A DNA stretch of 64,000 nt from Nocardia lijiangensis NBRC 108240 (GCF_001613045.1 NZ_BDBP01000023.1:1-64000), one strand, 5' to 3'; numbered from the stretch's first letter, positions 27,808-37,542 are shown. A program made the numbers and translations. The notes: a model not told the origin generated them from the sequence alone.

Positions 27808-28224
27808 GTGGCAGCGGAGTCGACGCCCGCCGCGCGTCCGTCGAGCGGAAGGCGCGCGCTCACGGTCGTCTGCGTGGTCTCGGTGGCGGCGGTCGGCGCG
27901 CTGACCCAGCCGTTCGGCTGGCCCGCGACCGTCCTGGTTCTGGTCGTGGGCGCGGCGGCGTTGGTCCTCGCCATCCGTGCACCGCGCTCCGTCGAGCCGA
28001 AGGCCCCACCGCTGCGCCGGGGTACGGCGGCGTGGTCCGCGCTGCTGCTCGCGGCCGCCGGGTGGGAGGCGTACGCGTATGTGCGCCAACCGGATTGGAC
28101 GAAGCCGAGCGACCAGCACCCGACCCTCTCCACGCTGCTCGATCCGGCACTCGAACAGGGCCCGCTGCGCTTCGCGGGCTGGCTGATCTGGCTGGCCGTC
28201 GGCCTATGGCTGGTGACGCGATGA
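27808..28224 (+). CDS. Small membrane protein of unknown function
   Basis: From GTG 27808 the frame codes 138 residues with three hydrophobic segments (about residues 16-36, 40-60 and 116-136) and a KPSDQHPTLSTLLDP loop before the last. The frame is open back to 27649, but that extension is Pro/Gly-rich and unlike protein. The stop overlaps the next small membrane gene by four bases, so the pair forms an operon. I do not recognise a family with certainty. Confidence 0.6.
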   Translation: MAAESTPAARPSSGRRALTVVCVVSVAAVGALTQPFGWPATVLVLVVGAAALVLAIRAPRSVEPKAPPLRRGTAAWSALLLAAAGWEAYAYVRQPDWTKPSDQHPTLSTLLDPALEQGPLRFAGWLIWLAVGLWLVTR

Positions 28225-28421
28225 CCGAACGCGCCCTCGTCATCGCGGGTTTCGCCATCCTGTGCGCACTAGCCCTCGGCCTGACAACCCTCGCCCACCT
28301 ACGCCCGAACCTGCTCGCACCGCTCAGCAAAGTGGCCACCGCAGCACTCGCCCACCGACCGGTGCGAATCATCGCAATGCTCTGCTGGGCCTGGCTCGGC
28401 TGGCACTTCCTCGCACGCTGA
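28221..28421 (+). CDS. Small two-helix membrane protein (DUF6186-like)
   Basis: A 66-residue protein. Helix one covers about residues 5-25 and helix two about 48-64, ending CWAWLGWHFLAR. Length and the terminal aromatic GWHFLAR agree with DUF6186 proteins of Nocardia-like actinobacteria (from memory). ATG 28221 overlaps the preceding stop by four bases, so the two membrane proteins are probably made together and may interact. Confidence 0.65.
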   Translation: MTERALVIAGFAILCALALGLTTLAHLRPNLLAPLSKVATAALAHRPVRIIAMLCWAWLGWHFLAR

Positions 28422-28503
28422 CCGCACGCCCCGACCTCGCATAGCCTTCACACGCGTCGCAGAGGCTGTAAGCGCTGCGAGGCGTCGAAAGGTATGCGAA
28501 GAC

Positions 28504-28571
28504 GGTCCCACACAGGCATCGAATGCCGCACATAGGCGCCGACGCTGTGAGGGGTTGAAAAGGTGTGCGAG
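28504..28571 (+). repeat. Direct repeat copy 1 (about 67 bp)
   Basis: Starts GGTCCCACACAGGCATCG and contains TGCCGCACATAGGC. It is about 80 percent identical by eye to copy 2 at 28712-28778 and has the same orientation. Lies between the DUF6186-like gene and pepN in a 402-bp stretch with no convincing gene. Confidence 0.7.
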
Positions 28572-28711
28572 CACGGTGTGCCGTGGGCTCGCCTCCGACC
28601 GAGTGCTCCTCGGTCGGCCGAGCGCCTGCGTTGGTGCTTCCCGCAGGCTGAGCCTGGGTCAGCTTGGAGTGACGCGGCTGGCACTTCCAGCCGAACGTCT
28701 CCCGGCGAGAC

Positions 28712-28778
28712 GGTTCCCACAGGCATCGCATGCCGCACATAGGCACCGGCACTGTGGTGCGTTGAAACGGTGTGTGAG
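28712..28778 (+). repeat. Direct repeat copy 2 (about 67 bp)
   Basis: Starts GGTTCCCACAGGCATCG, shares TGCCGCACATAGGC and ends GTTGAAACGGTGTGTGAG, against GTTGAAAAGGTGTGCGAG in copy 1. The two copies are 208 bases apart. Copy 2 abuts the pepN terminator hairpin. Confidence 0.7.
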
Positions 28779-28781
28779 ATC

Positions 28782-28819
28782 GGTGCGTCCGGAGGGGTTG
28801 CGGCCCCTCCGGACGCACC
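28782..28819 (-). terminator. Terminator of pepN
   Basis: GGTGCGTCCGGAGGGG (28782-28797) pairs perfectly over 16 bp with CCCCTCCGGACGCACC (28804-28819) around a 6-nt loop, five bases beyond the pepN stop on the minus strand. Strong intrinsic hairpin, no U-tract. Confidence 0.75.
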
Positions 28820-28823
28820 GGGG

Positions 28824-31412
28824 CTACTGGGCGTCGAAGGTTCGGGCGCGTAGTGAGCGTTCGATGCCTGCCTTGCCTTCGGAGACCAGGCGGCGCAGGG
28901 CGGGCGGGTGGTTCTCGGCGAGGAACTTGTCCGCCACGGCGACCGCGTCGTCGGTGATCTCCCAGGCCGGGTAGAGGCCGACGACGACCGTCTGCGCGAC
29001 CTCGCTCGAGCGGCGCTCCCAGACCGCCGGGATTTCGGCGAAGTAGCGTTCCACGAACGTGCCGAGCAGCTCGCCCTGGCCCGCCGGGGCGAAGCCGCCG
29101 ACGATCGCGCGCGCGGTGATGTTGGGGAGTGAGTCGTCGTCCATGACTCGGCCCCACGCCTCTTCCTTGACCTCGGCGATCGGTCGCGCGGTCGCCGCGG
29201 CCGCGGCCTGGCGCTTGCCCGCCGCCGTCGGGTCGTTGGCGAGCTCCCGATCGATGGTCGGCGTGGCCGCGCCCTCGGCGTCGATCTCGCCCGCCGCGGC
29301 GAGCGCGGTGACCAGCCGCCAGCGCAGATCGGTGTCGACCGTCAGACCGGCCAGCCCGAGCGTGGCCGGATCGCCGTCGAGCAGCTCGCGCAACACCTCG
29401 GTGTGCCGGGCCAACAGCCGGGCCCCGGTCAGCGCGTTGACGAAGGCGAGCTGGTGATCCGAGCCCGGCTCGGCCGCACGCGCCAATTCCAGCAGGCGGT
29501 CGGCGAATTCGGGCCAGCCGACTGAGTTCGCCCACGCCGGCTCGGCGTAGCTGCCGATCGCGGTGTGCGCCTGCATGAGCAGCCGCTGCACCACGCCGAT
29601 CTCGGACTCCGCGCCGACGCCGCGCTGGACCAGGGCGACGAAGTCGCGAGCCTTGAGTTCGGCCTGCCTGGTCATCTCCCACGCCGCCGACCAGGCCAGC
29701 GTGCGGGGCAGCGGTTCGGCGATGTCGGCGATCCGGTTGACGAGCACGTCGAGCGAGTCGGCGTCCAGCCGCACCGAGCAGTAGGTCAGGTCGTCGTCGT
29801 TGATCAGCACGAACTTGCCGCGCGGCACGCCGACCAGCTCGGGCACCTCGGTGCGCTCGGCGGCATCGAGGTCGAGCTCGACGCGATGGGTGCGGACCAG
29901 CTTGCCGTCCTGATCGTCGTAGACGCCGACCGCCAGCCGATGCACGCGCCGCTCACCCGCGCCCGGAGCCGCGCCTTCCTGGATCACCGCGAAGGAACCG
30001 AAGTTCCCGTCGGCGTCGACCTGGAAATCGGGGCGCAGGATGTTCAGGCCGGTGGTCTTGAGCCACTGCGCGCCCCAGGTGGACAGGTCGCGGCCGGAGG
30101 ACTTCTCCAGCGCGCTCAGCAGGTCGTCGAAGGTGGCGTTGCCGTAGGCGTGTTCGGCGAAGTAGTCGCGCAGACCCGCGAGGAACGGCTGGAGTCCGAC
30201 GTAGGCCACCAGCTGCTTGAGCACGCTCGCGCCCTTGGCGTAGGTGATGCCGTCGAAGTTGACCTCCACCGCGGCCAGATCCGGGATGTCTGCGGCGATC
30301 GGGTGCGTGGAGGGCAGCTGATCCTGCCGGTACGCCCAGGACTTCTCCACGTTCGCGAAGGTGGTCCACGCGTTGGCGTACTCGGTGGCCTCGGACTGGC
30401 ACAGCACCGAGGCGAAGGTGGCGAACGACTCGTTCAGCCACAGGTCGTCCCACCACTTCATGGTGACCAGGTCGCCGAACCACATGTGCGCCATCTCGTG
30501 CAGCACGGTCTCGGCGCGGCGCTCGTAGGACGCGCGGGTCACCTTGGAACGGAAGACGTAGTCCTCCAGGAAGGTCACCGCGCCCGCGTTCTCCATCGCG
30601 CCCGCGTTGAACTCCGGCACGAACAGCTGGTCGTACTTGCCGAAGGCGTAGGGCACGCCGAAGTTGTCGTGGTAGAAGCCGAAGCCCTGCTTGGTCTCGG
30701 TGAAGAGGCGGTCGGCGTCCATGTGTTCGGCCAGCGACGCGCGGCAGAAGATGCCGAGCGGGATCGAGCCGTGCCCGTCGGTGTAGGTGTCGGTCCACTT
30801 CGCGTACGGGCCCGCGATCATCGCGACGAGGTACGTGCTCATCCGCGGCGTGGTGGCGAAGGTGTGCACGGCGACTTCGCCTGCGTCCTCGCGGCTACCC
30901 GCGCCGTTGGAGACGACCTCCCAGTCGGCGGGCGCGGTGGCGGTGATGTCGAAGGTGGCCTTCAGATCCGGCTGGTCGAAGCAGGCGAACATGCGCTTGG
31001 CGTCGGCGGTCTCGAACTGCGAGTACAGGTAGACCTTGTCGTCGGTGGGGTCGACGAAGCGGTGCAGACCCTCGCCGGTGTGCGAGTACACGCAGTCGGC
31101 CTCGACGACCAGCTCGTTGCGTTCGGCCAAGTCGTGCAGCGCGATGCCTTTGGCCTCGTCGTAGTCGGAGACGTCGAGCGGGGCGCCGTTGAGCACCGCC
31201 GAGCGCACGCCCGCGGCGACGATGTCGATGAAGGTGCTCGCGCCCGGCGTCGCGGTGAAGGTCACCGTGGTCTTGGAGCCGAACGTCTCGCCGACCGCGG
31301 CGTCCGCGCCGGCCGGCTGGTCGGTGAGATCGAGTTCGATGCGGTAATTCTCGACGCCGACCGTGGCGGCGCGCTCGATCGCCTGGTCGCGGGTGAGATT
31401 CGGGGCAGACAT
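28824..31412 (-). CDS. pepN: Aminopeptidase N (M1 family)
   Basis: An 862-residue zinc aminopeptidase that removes N-terminal residues from peptides in the cytosol. FNAGAMENAGAV is the exopeptidase substrate motif. VLHEMAHMWFGDLVTMKWWDDLWLNE is split here as the zinc site HEMAH (first 5) and the distal NESFA glutamate 18 residues later. The C-terminal half is the helical ERAP1-like domain. ATG 31412 is preferred to GTG/ATG further up because AAGGAG lies six bases before it. Divergent from purC across a 320-bp gap that contains a long hairpin. Confidence 0.95.
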   Translation of the reverse strand: MSAPNLTRDQAIERAATVGVENYRIELDLTDQPAGADAAVGETFGSKTTVTFTATPGASTFIDIVAAGVRSAVLNGAPLDVSDYDEAKGIALHDLAERNELVVEADCVYSHTGEGLHRFVDPTDDKVYLYSQFETADAKRMFACFDQPDLKATFDITATAPADWEVVSNGAGSREDAGEVAVHTFATTPRMSTYLVAMIAGPYAKWTDTYTDGHGSIPLGIFCRASLAEHMDADRLFTETKQGFGFYHDNFGVPYAFGKYDQLFVPEFNAGAMENAGAVTFLEDYVFRSKVTRASYERRAETVLHEMAHMWFGDLVTMKWWDDLWLNESFATFASVLCQSEATEYANAWTTFANVEKSWAYRQDQLPSTHPIAADIPDLAAVEVNFDGITYAKGASVLKQLVAYVGLQPFLAGLRDYFAEHAYGNATFDDLLSALEKSSGRDLSTWGAQWLKTTGLNILRPDFQVDADGNFGSFAVIQEGAAPGAGERRVHRLAVGVYDDQDGKLVRTHRVELDLDAAERTEVPELVGVPRGKFVLINDDDLTYCSVRLDADSLDVLVNRIADIAEPLPRTLAWSAAWEMTRQAELKARDFVALVQRGVGAESEIGVVQRLLMQAHTAIGSYAEPAWANSVGWPEFADRLLELARAAEPGSDHQLAFVNALTGARLLARHTEVLRELLDGDPATLGLAGLTVDTDLRWRLVTALAAAGEIDAEGAATPTIDRELANDPTAAGKRQAAAAATARPIAEVKEEAWGRVMDDDSLPNITARAIVGGFAPAGQGELLGTFVERYFAEIPAVWERRSSEVAQTVVVGLYPAWEITDDAVAVADKFLAENHPPALRRLVSEGKAGIERSLRARTFDAQ

Positions 31413-31566
31413 GGAACTCCTTCGCTCTTCGACGAACACGGCACGGTGCGAACTCGCGGCGGGTCACCCACCGAGAGCACGACAGCGTCCACAATGCCAC
31501 CGGGCGGGTCCGCCCGCGCAGAACTTTCTCGCCAACCCTAGTCTCGCCGCCCGCGACCAACCGTCG

Positions 31567-31630
31567 TCGCAGAGGTTTCGTACGCCTCGCAGACGTTGCA
31601 GTCTTTGCGAGGCGTACGAATGCTCTGCGA
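31567..31630. repeat. Long hairpin (24-bp arms) between divergent pepN and purC
   Basis: TCGCAGAG-GT-TTCGTACGCCTCGC (31567-31590) is complementary to 31607-31630 except at two bases. The inner 14 bp (31577-31590 with 31607-31620) pair perfectly, and AGAC/GTCT inside the loop can extend the stem. The right arm is related to 28454-28501 beyond pepN, where GCGAGGCGT and TGCGAAG recur. May be a terminator-like barrier or a mobile repeat relic. Confidence 0.7.
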
Positions 31631-31732
31631 AGTACTCCTGATAGCCGGAGGCGGGGCATCGGGGCCGGTGGAGGGCGGCGGTATCGTTCGTGTGCAGCGC
31701 AGACACACATCCAAGGATTCGGAGGCTCCACG

Positions 31733-32563
31733 TTGAAGCATGTGCACGCCGGTAAGGTGCGCGACCTGTACGAGGACGGCGACACGTTGCTGCTGGTCGC
31801 CTCCGATCGGGTCTCGGTGTACGACGTGGTGCTGCCGACGCCGATCCCGGACAAGGGCGCGCTGCTGACGCAGCTGTCGAACTGGTGGTTCCGGTTCTTT
31901 GCCGACGTGCCCAATCACGTGCTGTCCACCACCGACGTCCCCGCGGAGTTCGCGGGCCGCGGCGTCCGGGTGAAACCGCTGAAGATGGTGCACGTGGAGT
32001 GCATCGCCCGCGGCTATCTCACCGGATCCGGCCTGAAGGAGTACGAGCGCACCGGCACCGTCTCCGGCGTCGCGCTGCCGCCCGGCCTGCGCGACGGCGA
32101 CAAGCTGCCCGAGCCGATCTTCACGCCCACCAGCAAGGCGTCCGAGGGTCACGACGAGCCGATCACCTTCGCCGACGTCGTGAACCAGGAGGGCCGCGAG
32201 GTCGCCGAGCAGCTGCGCACGCGCACCCTCGACATCTATCTGCGCGGGGCCGACCACGCTGCGAGCAAGGGCGTCATCATCGCCGACACGAAGGTCGAAT
32301 TCGGCTGGGACGGTGACGTTCTCACCCTCGGCGACGAGGTGCTCACCTCCGACTCCTCGCGTTTCTGGCCCGCCGACCAGTGGGCGCCGGGCCGGCCGCA
32401 GCCCTCCTTCGACAAGCAGTTCGTCCGGGACTGGTCCACGTCGACGGGGTGGGACAAGGAGCCCCCGGGGCCGGAGATTCCGGCCGATATCGTGGCGGCC
32501 ACCCGGCACAAGTACCAGGAGGCCTACGAGCTCATCACCGGCGAGAAGTGGGCGTCGGCCTGA
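31733..32563 (+). CDS. purC: Phosphoribosylaminoimidazole-succinocarboxamide synthase (SAICAR synthetase)
   Basis: A 276-residue enzyme of purine synthesis that joins CAIR and aspartate with ATP. HAGKVRDLYEDGDTLLLVASDRVSVYD is the N-terminal nucleotide-binding region; VECIARGYLTGSGLKEY and IADTKVEFGWD (ILADTKFEFG in the family) are the conserved signatures. It starts at TTG 31733 with GGAGG seven bases upstream; no ATG or GTG fits. The N-terminus is about ten residues shorter than most relatives. It is not in a pur operon here. Confidence 0.92.
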   Translation: MKHVHAGKVRDLYEDGDTLLLVASDRVSVYDVVLPTPIPDKGALLTQLSNWWFRFFADVPNHVLSTTDVPAEFAGRGVRVKPLKMVHVECIARGYLTGSGLKEYERTGTVSGVALPPGLRDGDKLPEPIFTPTSKASEGHDEPITFADVVNQEGREVAEQLRTRTLDIYLRGADHAASKGVIIADTKVEFGWDGDVLTLGDEVLTSDSSRFWPADQWAPGRPQPSFDKQFVRDWSTSTGWDKEPPGPEIPADIVAATRHKYQEAYELITGEKWASA

Positions 32564-32615
32564 GCGTTGCCGGATGTGCGCGCCGTCGGGCTCGGCGTTG
32601 TCGGGGTCGATCGGA

Positions 32616-33092
32616 TTACGCGCGCAGGTGTTCGGCGAGGCGGTCGAGGTAGGGCCGCTGCCCGCTGACGAGTTTGTCGCGGGCGGCGGCGAGATCGAAC
32701 CACTCGGCGCGATCGATCTCCGGGAAAGCGACTAGACGGCCGGAGTGCGGAGGCCACTCCATCTCGAAGGTGCCCGGGTCCACCGCGGCCGGGTCGAGAT
32801 CGCCCTCGACCGCCCACGCGCTGAGCCGCTTGCGTCCGCTGCTGTACTGGACATCGCCCAGCGGAACCCATTCCCCTTCGGGCGCGGGCAATCCCAGCTC
32901 TTCGGTGAATTCGCGGCGGGCGGCCAGCGCGGCGTCCTCGGTGTCCGGATCGTATTCGCCTTTGGGGATCGACCAGGCGGCGTTGTCTTTGCGCGCCCAG
33001 AAGGGTCCGCCCATATGGCTGAGCAGGACCTCGGGATCGCCCGCCGGGCTGCGGCGGAACAGGAGAACGCCCGCGCTGAATGTCGCTGTCAC
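32616..33092 (-). CDS. NUDIX hydrolase
   Basis: A 158-residue protein with a single NUDIX domain. The segment WSIPKGEYDPDTED leads into the box helix ending RREFTEELGL, which has the REuxEExGu metal-binding core; one extra residue separates the box glycine from its first glutamate, as in several actinobacterial relatives. It hydrolyses a nucleoside diphosphate linked to X, X unknown. GTG 33092 is chosen because the strand TATFSAGVLLFRR must follow. Converges on purC. Confidence 0.88.
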   Translation of the reverse strand: MTATFSAGVLLFRRSPAGDPEVLLSHMGGPFWARKDNAAWSIPKGEYDPDTEDAALAARREFTEELGLPAPEGEWVPLGDVQYSSGRKRLSAWAVEGDLDPAAVDPGTFEMEWPPHSGRLVAFPEIDRAEWFDLAAARDKLVSGQRPYLDRLAEHLRA

Positions 33093-33186
33093 ACCAGCAG
33101 TCTGCCGCGCCACGCCACCGGAGCGCTGCACGGTCGGCAGCCGTGTCGGCGCTGATGCCCACGGCGCATGAGACGGGCGGACCTCC

Positions 33187-33258
33187 GCGCATCAGCTCGA
33201 TCCGTAGAGCAGCTGACTCTTGATCAGCGGGTTCGGGGTTCGAGTCCCTGATGGCGCA
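33187..33258 (+). tRNA. tRNA-Lys-like gene (anticodon CTT), probably degenerate
   Basis: The anticodon arm CTGA-CTCTTGA-TCAG and T arm CGGGG-TTCGAGT-CCCTG are intact and give anticodon CTT for Lys. The 5' half is damaged. Only eight bases precede the D stem GCTC instead of nine, so the acceptor stem GCGC-AT against ATGGCGC leaves a bulged G. The D loop GATCCGTA lacks the invariant GG. CCA is not encoded. It may be a pseudo-tRNA or a tRNA rebuilt at an integration site. Confidence 0.6.
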
Positions 33259-33658
33259 CCCAAATTAGCAGGTCAGGCCCGATATCGTGATCGGGTTCGT
33301 TCCGCTCTACCGGACCGTCACCAAAAGAACACCAAAATTCGCCACCAACGGCTCCTCGGTCGGCCGTGCAGCAGTCCAAGCTGCATGCACCACATTGGAC
33401 AGCCGCGGTGGAGACCCAGATGCCTTGTCGGTAACAGATTTTGCTCCGGTGCCGTGACGACTCCCGCAACCTCGACACTCTGTCGCAACCACCGATGCGA
33501 ATGCGGCGCCGGCGCGTAGCCGCAACACGCTTCTGCCGTATCCGGATGTTCGGATCGGAGTATGACGCTCGTCGGCCCGGTCTCTCGCTATTCCCTCGCG
33601 CATGGCAGGTCCGTTCTGGCCGATCAGCGGCACCCGCCAGCGCCGGGTCCAGGAGCTT
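33259..33658. other. Gene-free stretch behind the tRNA-Lys-like gene
   Basis: These 400 bases are visibly less GC-rich than the surroundings and contain runs such as ACCAAAAGAACACCAAAA. Open frames on both strands here have no recognisable motif and poor codon bias. The stretch joins the tRNA-Lys-like gene to an IS30-like fragment, so it reads as remnant DNA of a former mobile element. Confidence 0.5.
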
Positions 33659-33751
33659 CTCGGCCATCTCGGCACGCCGATCCCAAGCCAGCGTGCCCCG
33701 AAGTGAGCCGCGCAGGTTGGTGACTGCGGTGATGAGGCTGTCACGGACGAC
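33659..33751 (-). pseudogene. IS30-family transposase fragment
   Basis: On the minus strand about 31 residues, VVRDSLITAVTNLRGSLRG then TLAWDRRAEMAE, match the core of IS30 transposases, where the run L-T-W-D-(Q/R)-G-x-E-M-A carries a catalytic Asp. The frame continues upstream and downstream without further IS30 motifs; the YFCDPHSPWQRGSNEN block expected next is absent. It is a short truncated relic. Assignment rests on motif memory. Confidence 0.5.
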
Positions 33752-33952
33752 CTCGCCGCCGGTGCGTTCGGCGCCGAGGTCCCCGAACCACCTAGCGGCT
33801 GGATTGTTCCATGAGCATCGCGGCGCTAGGACCGAGCGCCGCCCGGTAGCCAAGTCCGACCTTATTTGGTAGACATGGCAACTAATAAGTGGACACGACA
33901 ACCGGATGCGGCGTGATCGCTGGCGGAAATAGTTCCGCTCCGACGCTGGTTA

Positions 33953-33966
33953 GTTTCCATGGAAAC
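33953..33966. promoter_or_regulatory. Palindromic operator-like site before the pirin gene
   Basis: GTTTCCATGGAAAC is a perfect 14-bp palindrome 52 bases before the pirin start. Sites of this shape are typical of MarR/HxlR-type regulators, but no regulator gene of that kind lies nearby. The ATG inside the palindrome opens the pirin frame 20 codons early and is not the likely start. Confidence 0.5.
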
Positions 33967-34018
33967 CAAATTGCGGGTCGGCGATCAGGTCGGCACCGAT
34001 CTTGGAGGAGGGCACCTC

Positions 34019-34786
34019 ATGAGCACCATCGACTTGACTCCCGCCGTCGACATCCGCCGCGCCGAGGACCGGTTCAAGTCCGACTTCGGCTGGCTGGATT
34101 CCAAGCACTCGTTCTCCTTCGGCCACCATTTCGACCAGGCCAACACTCATCATGGGCTGCTGCTGGTCAACAACGACGACATCGTCGATCCCGGTACGGG
34201 GTTCGACACCCATCCACACCGCGACATGGAGATCGTCACGTGGGTGCTGGAGGGCTCGCTGGTCCACCAGGACTCCACCGGCCACAACGGCGTGATCTAC
34301 CCCGGCCTGGCCCAGCGCATGAGCGCCGGCACCGGCATCCTGCACTCGGAGAAGAACGACTCGTGGCGGCTCAGCGGCGACGTCCACCAGGAACCGGTGC
34401 ACTTCGTGCAGATGTGGGTGGTGCCCGACGAGGCCGGTATCACCCCCGGTTACGAGCAACTGGAGATCGAGGCGGAACTGCTGTCCGGTAGTCTGCTGCC
34501 GGTCGCCTCGGGTATGCGCAAACATGACGGCCACGCCGCCATCCGGATCCGGAACTCGCACGCGGCCCTGTACGCCGCGCGGCTCGCCCAAGGACAGTCG
34601 GTGCACCTGCCCGACGCGCCGTTCCTGCACCTGTTCGTGGCCCGCGGCGCGGTGACGCTGGAGGGTGCCGGCCCGCTGCATACCGGCGACGCGGTGCGCT
34701 TCACCGCTACCGGCGGCCAGCAGGTCACCGCGAGCGAGCCCGCCGAGAACCTGGTCTGGGAAATGCACGCTAGCGTCCAATTCTGA
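34019..34786 (+). CDS. Pirin family bicupin protein
   Basis: A 255-residue protein with two cupin barrels. The N-terminal one has HPHRDMEIVTWVLEGSLVHQDS, then LHSEKND, which supply the three His and one Glu that bind iron. Bacterial pirins include quercetinases and redox-sensitive regulators. ATG 34019 has GGAGGAG seven bases upstream, which decides the start. It is followed 211 bases on by a YcaC-like hydrolase gene in the same direction. Confidence 0.9.
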   Translation: MSTIDLTPAVDIRRAEDRFKSDFGWLDSKHSFSFGHHFDQANTHHGLLLVNNDDIVDPGTGFDTHPHRDMEIVTWVLEGSLVHQDSTGHNGVIYPGLAQRMSAGTGILHSEKNDSWRLSGDVHQEPVHFVQMWVVPDEAGITPGYEQLEIEAELLSGSLLPVASGMRKHDGHAAIRIRNSHAALYAARLAQGQSVHLPDAPFLHLFVARGAVTLEGAGPLHTGDAVRFTATGGQQVTASEPAENLVWEMHASVQF

Positions 34787-34997
34787 CCTTCGGTGCCCAT
34801 CCACCGTCAGGGTGACCGTTCCGCGCAGCTCTCCTCGTCGGTGCCGCATCCTGCCAGGCCGCCACCGCAATAGCACCCGGGTACGCACAACCACCACACC
34901 GAGACACGGCACTCCCGAACCAGTGAGACTCAGCCGACCGGTGCCTACTGCAGGGCGCCCCGGCATCGTCCGACTGCCGATCAAGAGAGAGAAGACG

Positions 34998-35639
34998 ATG
35001 GCCAAGCTCAATCCTGAGCCGATCCGCGACCCGCAAACCGATCACCTTCTGACACCGCAGAACTGTGCCATCGTGTTGATAGACTTTCAACCCGGCCAAT
35101 ACGCCACCGTGAGGTCCACTACCCGTGCCGAGATCGACCTCGGCGCCATCACACTGGCCAAGCTGGCCCACGCCTACCGGATACCGACTGTGGTATCCAC
35201 TGTGGCGGTCGGGATGGGTGTCAACCAACCCACTGTGCCCGAGTTGACGAACGAGCTGCCGGGCGTAATCGAAATCGATCGGACCGGCGTGAATTCCTGG
35301 GAGGACGCCGACTTTCGCGCCGCCGTCGAAGCCACCGGCCGTAAGAAGATGATCATGGCCGGCCTCTGGACCGAGGTCTGCTTGGCATTCCCCGCCCTTG
35401 ACATGCTGAATGAAGGCTACGAGGTTTACCCCGTCATCGACGCCGTCGGAGGGGTCTCCCCCGTCACTCACCAGACCGCAATCACCCGCATGGTCCAGGC
35501 CGGTGCCCACCCCGTCACCTCGTTGGCCCTCGGCTGCGAACTGATGCGCAACTGGGCCCGCTCTGACGCAGACCTCTACCGGGTCATCATCAACGACTAC
35601 TTCCATCGCAAGCGTCGAATCGACGACATCGTCGGATGA
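34998..35639 (+). CDS. Isochorismatase-fold hydrolase, YcaC-like
   Basis: A 213-residue cysteine hydrolase. VLIDFQ gives the catalytic Asp (Asp29), RTGVNSWEDADF matches the YcaC loop and MAGLWTEVCLAFPALD carries the nucleophile Cys128. C-terminal residues DYFHRKR are charged. YcaC-type enzymes act on unknown amides and are stress-induced; pairing with pirin is frequent. ATG 34998 has GAGAGAGAAG upstream. Confidence 0.88.
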   Translation: MAKLNPEPIRDPQTDHLLTPQNCAIVLIDFQPGQYATVRSTTRAEIDLGAITLAKLAHAYRIPTVVSTVAVGMGVNQPTVPELTNELPGVIEIDRTGVNSWEDADFRAAVEATGRKKMIMAGLWTEVCLAFPALDMLNEGYEVYPVIDAVGGVSPVTHQTAITRMVQAGAHPVTSLALGCELMRNWARSDADLYRVIINDYFHRKRRIDDIVG

Positions 35640-35731
35640 TTGCCCAGCGAGTGGTACACAGGCTCGGCAGAGCCCAAGAGCCGCACGGATGTTCATGCGA
35701 TGCCGCGGCTGCTGTGCGACGCCCGACCCGC

Positions 35732-35795
35732 CAGCGCCGGTGGTCCCGGTTCGCAGACGCTAGCCTCTCAGCGCCAGTGATCCCGGTTCGCGGAC
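35732..35795. repeat. Two imperfect 27-bp direct repeats
   Basis: CAGCGCCGGTGGTCCCGGTT (first 20 bases; 35732-35758) and CAGCGCCAGTGATCCCGGTT (35769-35795) differ at three positions over 27 bases and are 37 bases apart. They sit between the convergent hydrolase and sigma-factor genes. Confidence 0.7.
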
Positions 35796-35805
35796 ACCCT
35801 CCCTC

Positions 35806-37034
<1,229 letters not shown>

Positions 37035-37038
<4 letters not shown>

Positions 37039-37436
37039 TGTTCGACGGCGGGAGCGCTCATCACCGCGCGCACTTCGATGTACTCGCCGATCGGCTTGCC
37101 GCCGGGGCCCGGCGCGGCCGAAGCTTGGGCGGCGATCTGCAACGCCCGCTCGGGGCTGTCCACGTCGACGATCCAGTACCCGGCGAGGAACTCCTTGGTC
37201 TCGGGGAACGGGCCGTCGGTGATCATCGGGGCGGAGCGCCCGTCGGAGCTGACCAGCCGCGCCCCCTCCGGTCCCGCCAGACCCTGCGCGTCGACCAGTT
37301 CGCCCGACTTCGCCAGTTCCGCGCCGAGCGCGCGCTGGAAGTCGATGTGCGCCGCGATGTCTTCCGGCGCCCACTCCGAGATCGGGGTGTCGCAGTAGGC
37401 GGCTTCGCTGTAGGTCTTGAGCAGCATGTATTTCAT
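37035..37436 (-). CDS. YCII-related (DGPF) protein
   Basis: A 133-residue dimeric alpha-beta protein. MKYMLLKTYSE opens the ferredoxin-like fold and ITDGPFPETKEFLAGYWIVDVDS contains the DGPF motif that names the subfamily. It is translationally coupled to the ECF42 sigma gene. It may act as sensor or partner of the sigma factor, and DGPF genes are usually targets of it. ATG 37436 is preceded by AAGGAG. Confidence 0.92.
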
Positions 37437-37542
37437 AGTCGGCTCCTTGCGGATCGGCGCGCCCGTTCGGCGCTCTCGCAGGTAGGTCGGAACGGGGTGC
37501 GACGCTTCGACGCATCGCTCGCGCGATCTGCAGTGATCTGGA

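Noticed and set aside
31413..31732. A conventional gene in the 320-bp pepN-purC gap
   Set aside because: The open frames here have no coding character. The long hairpin and the two divergent promoters account for the sequence.
33224..33901. Long minus-strand frame over the tRNA-Lys and IS30 fragment
   Set aside because: Only about 31 residues resemble a transposase. The rest reads through the tRNA antisense and non-coding DNA, so it is not an intact gene.
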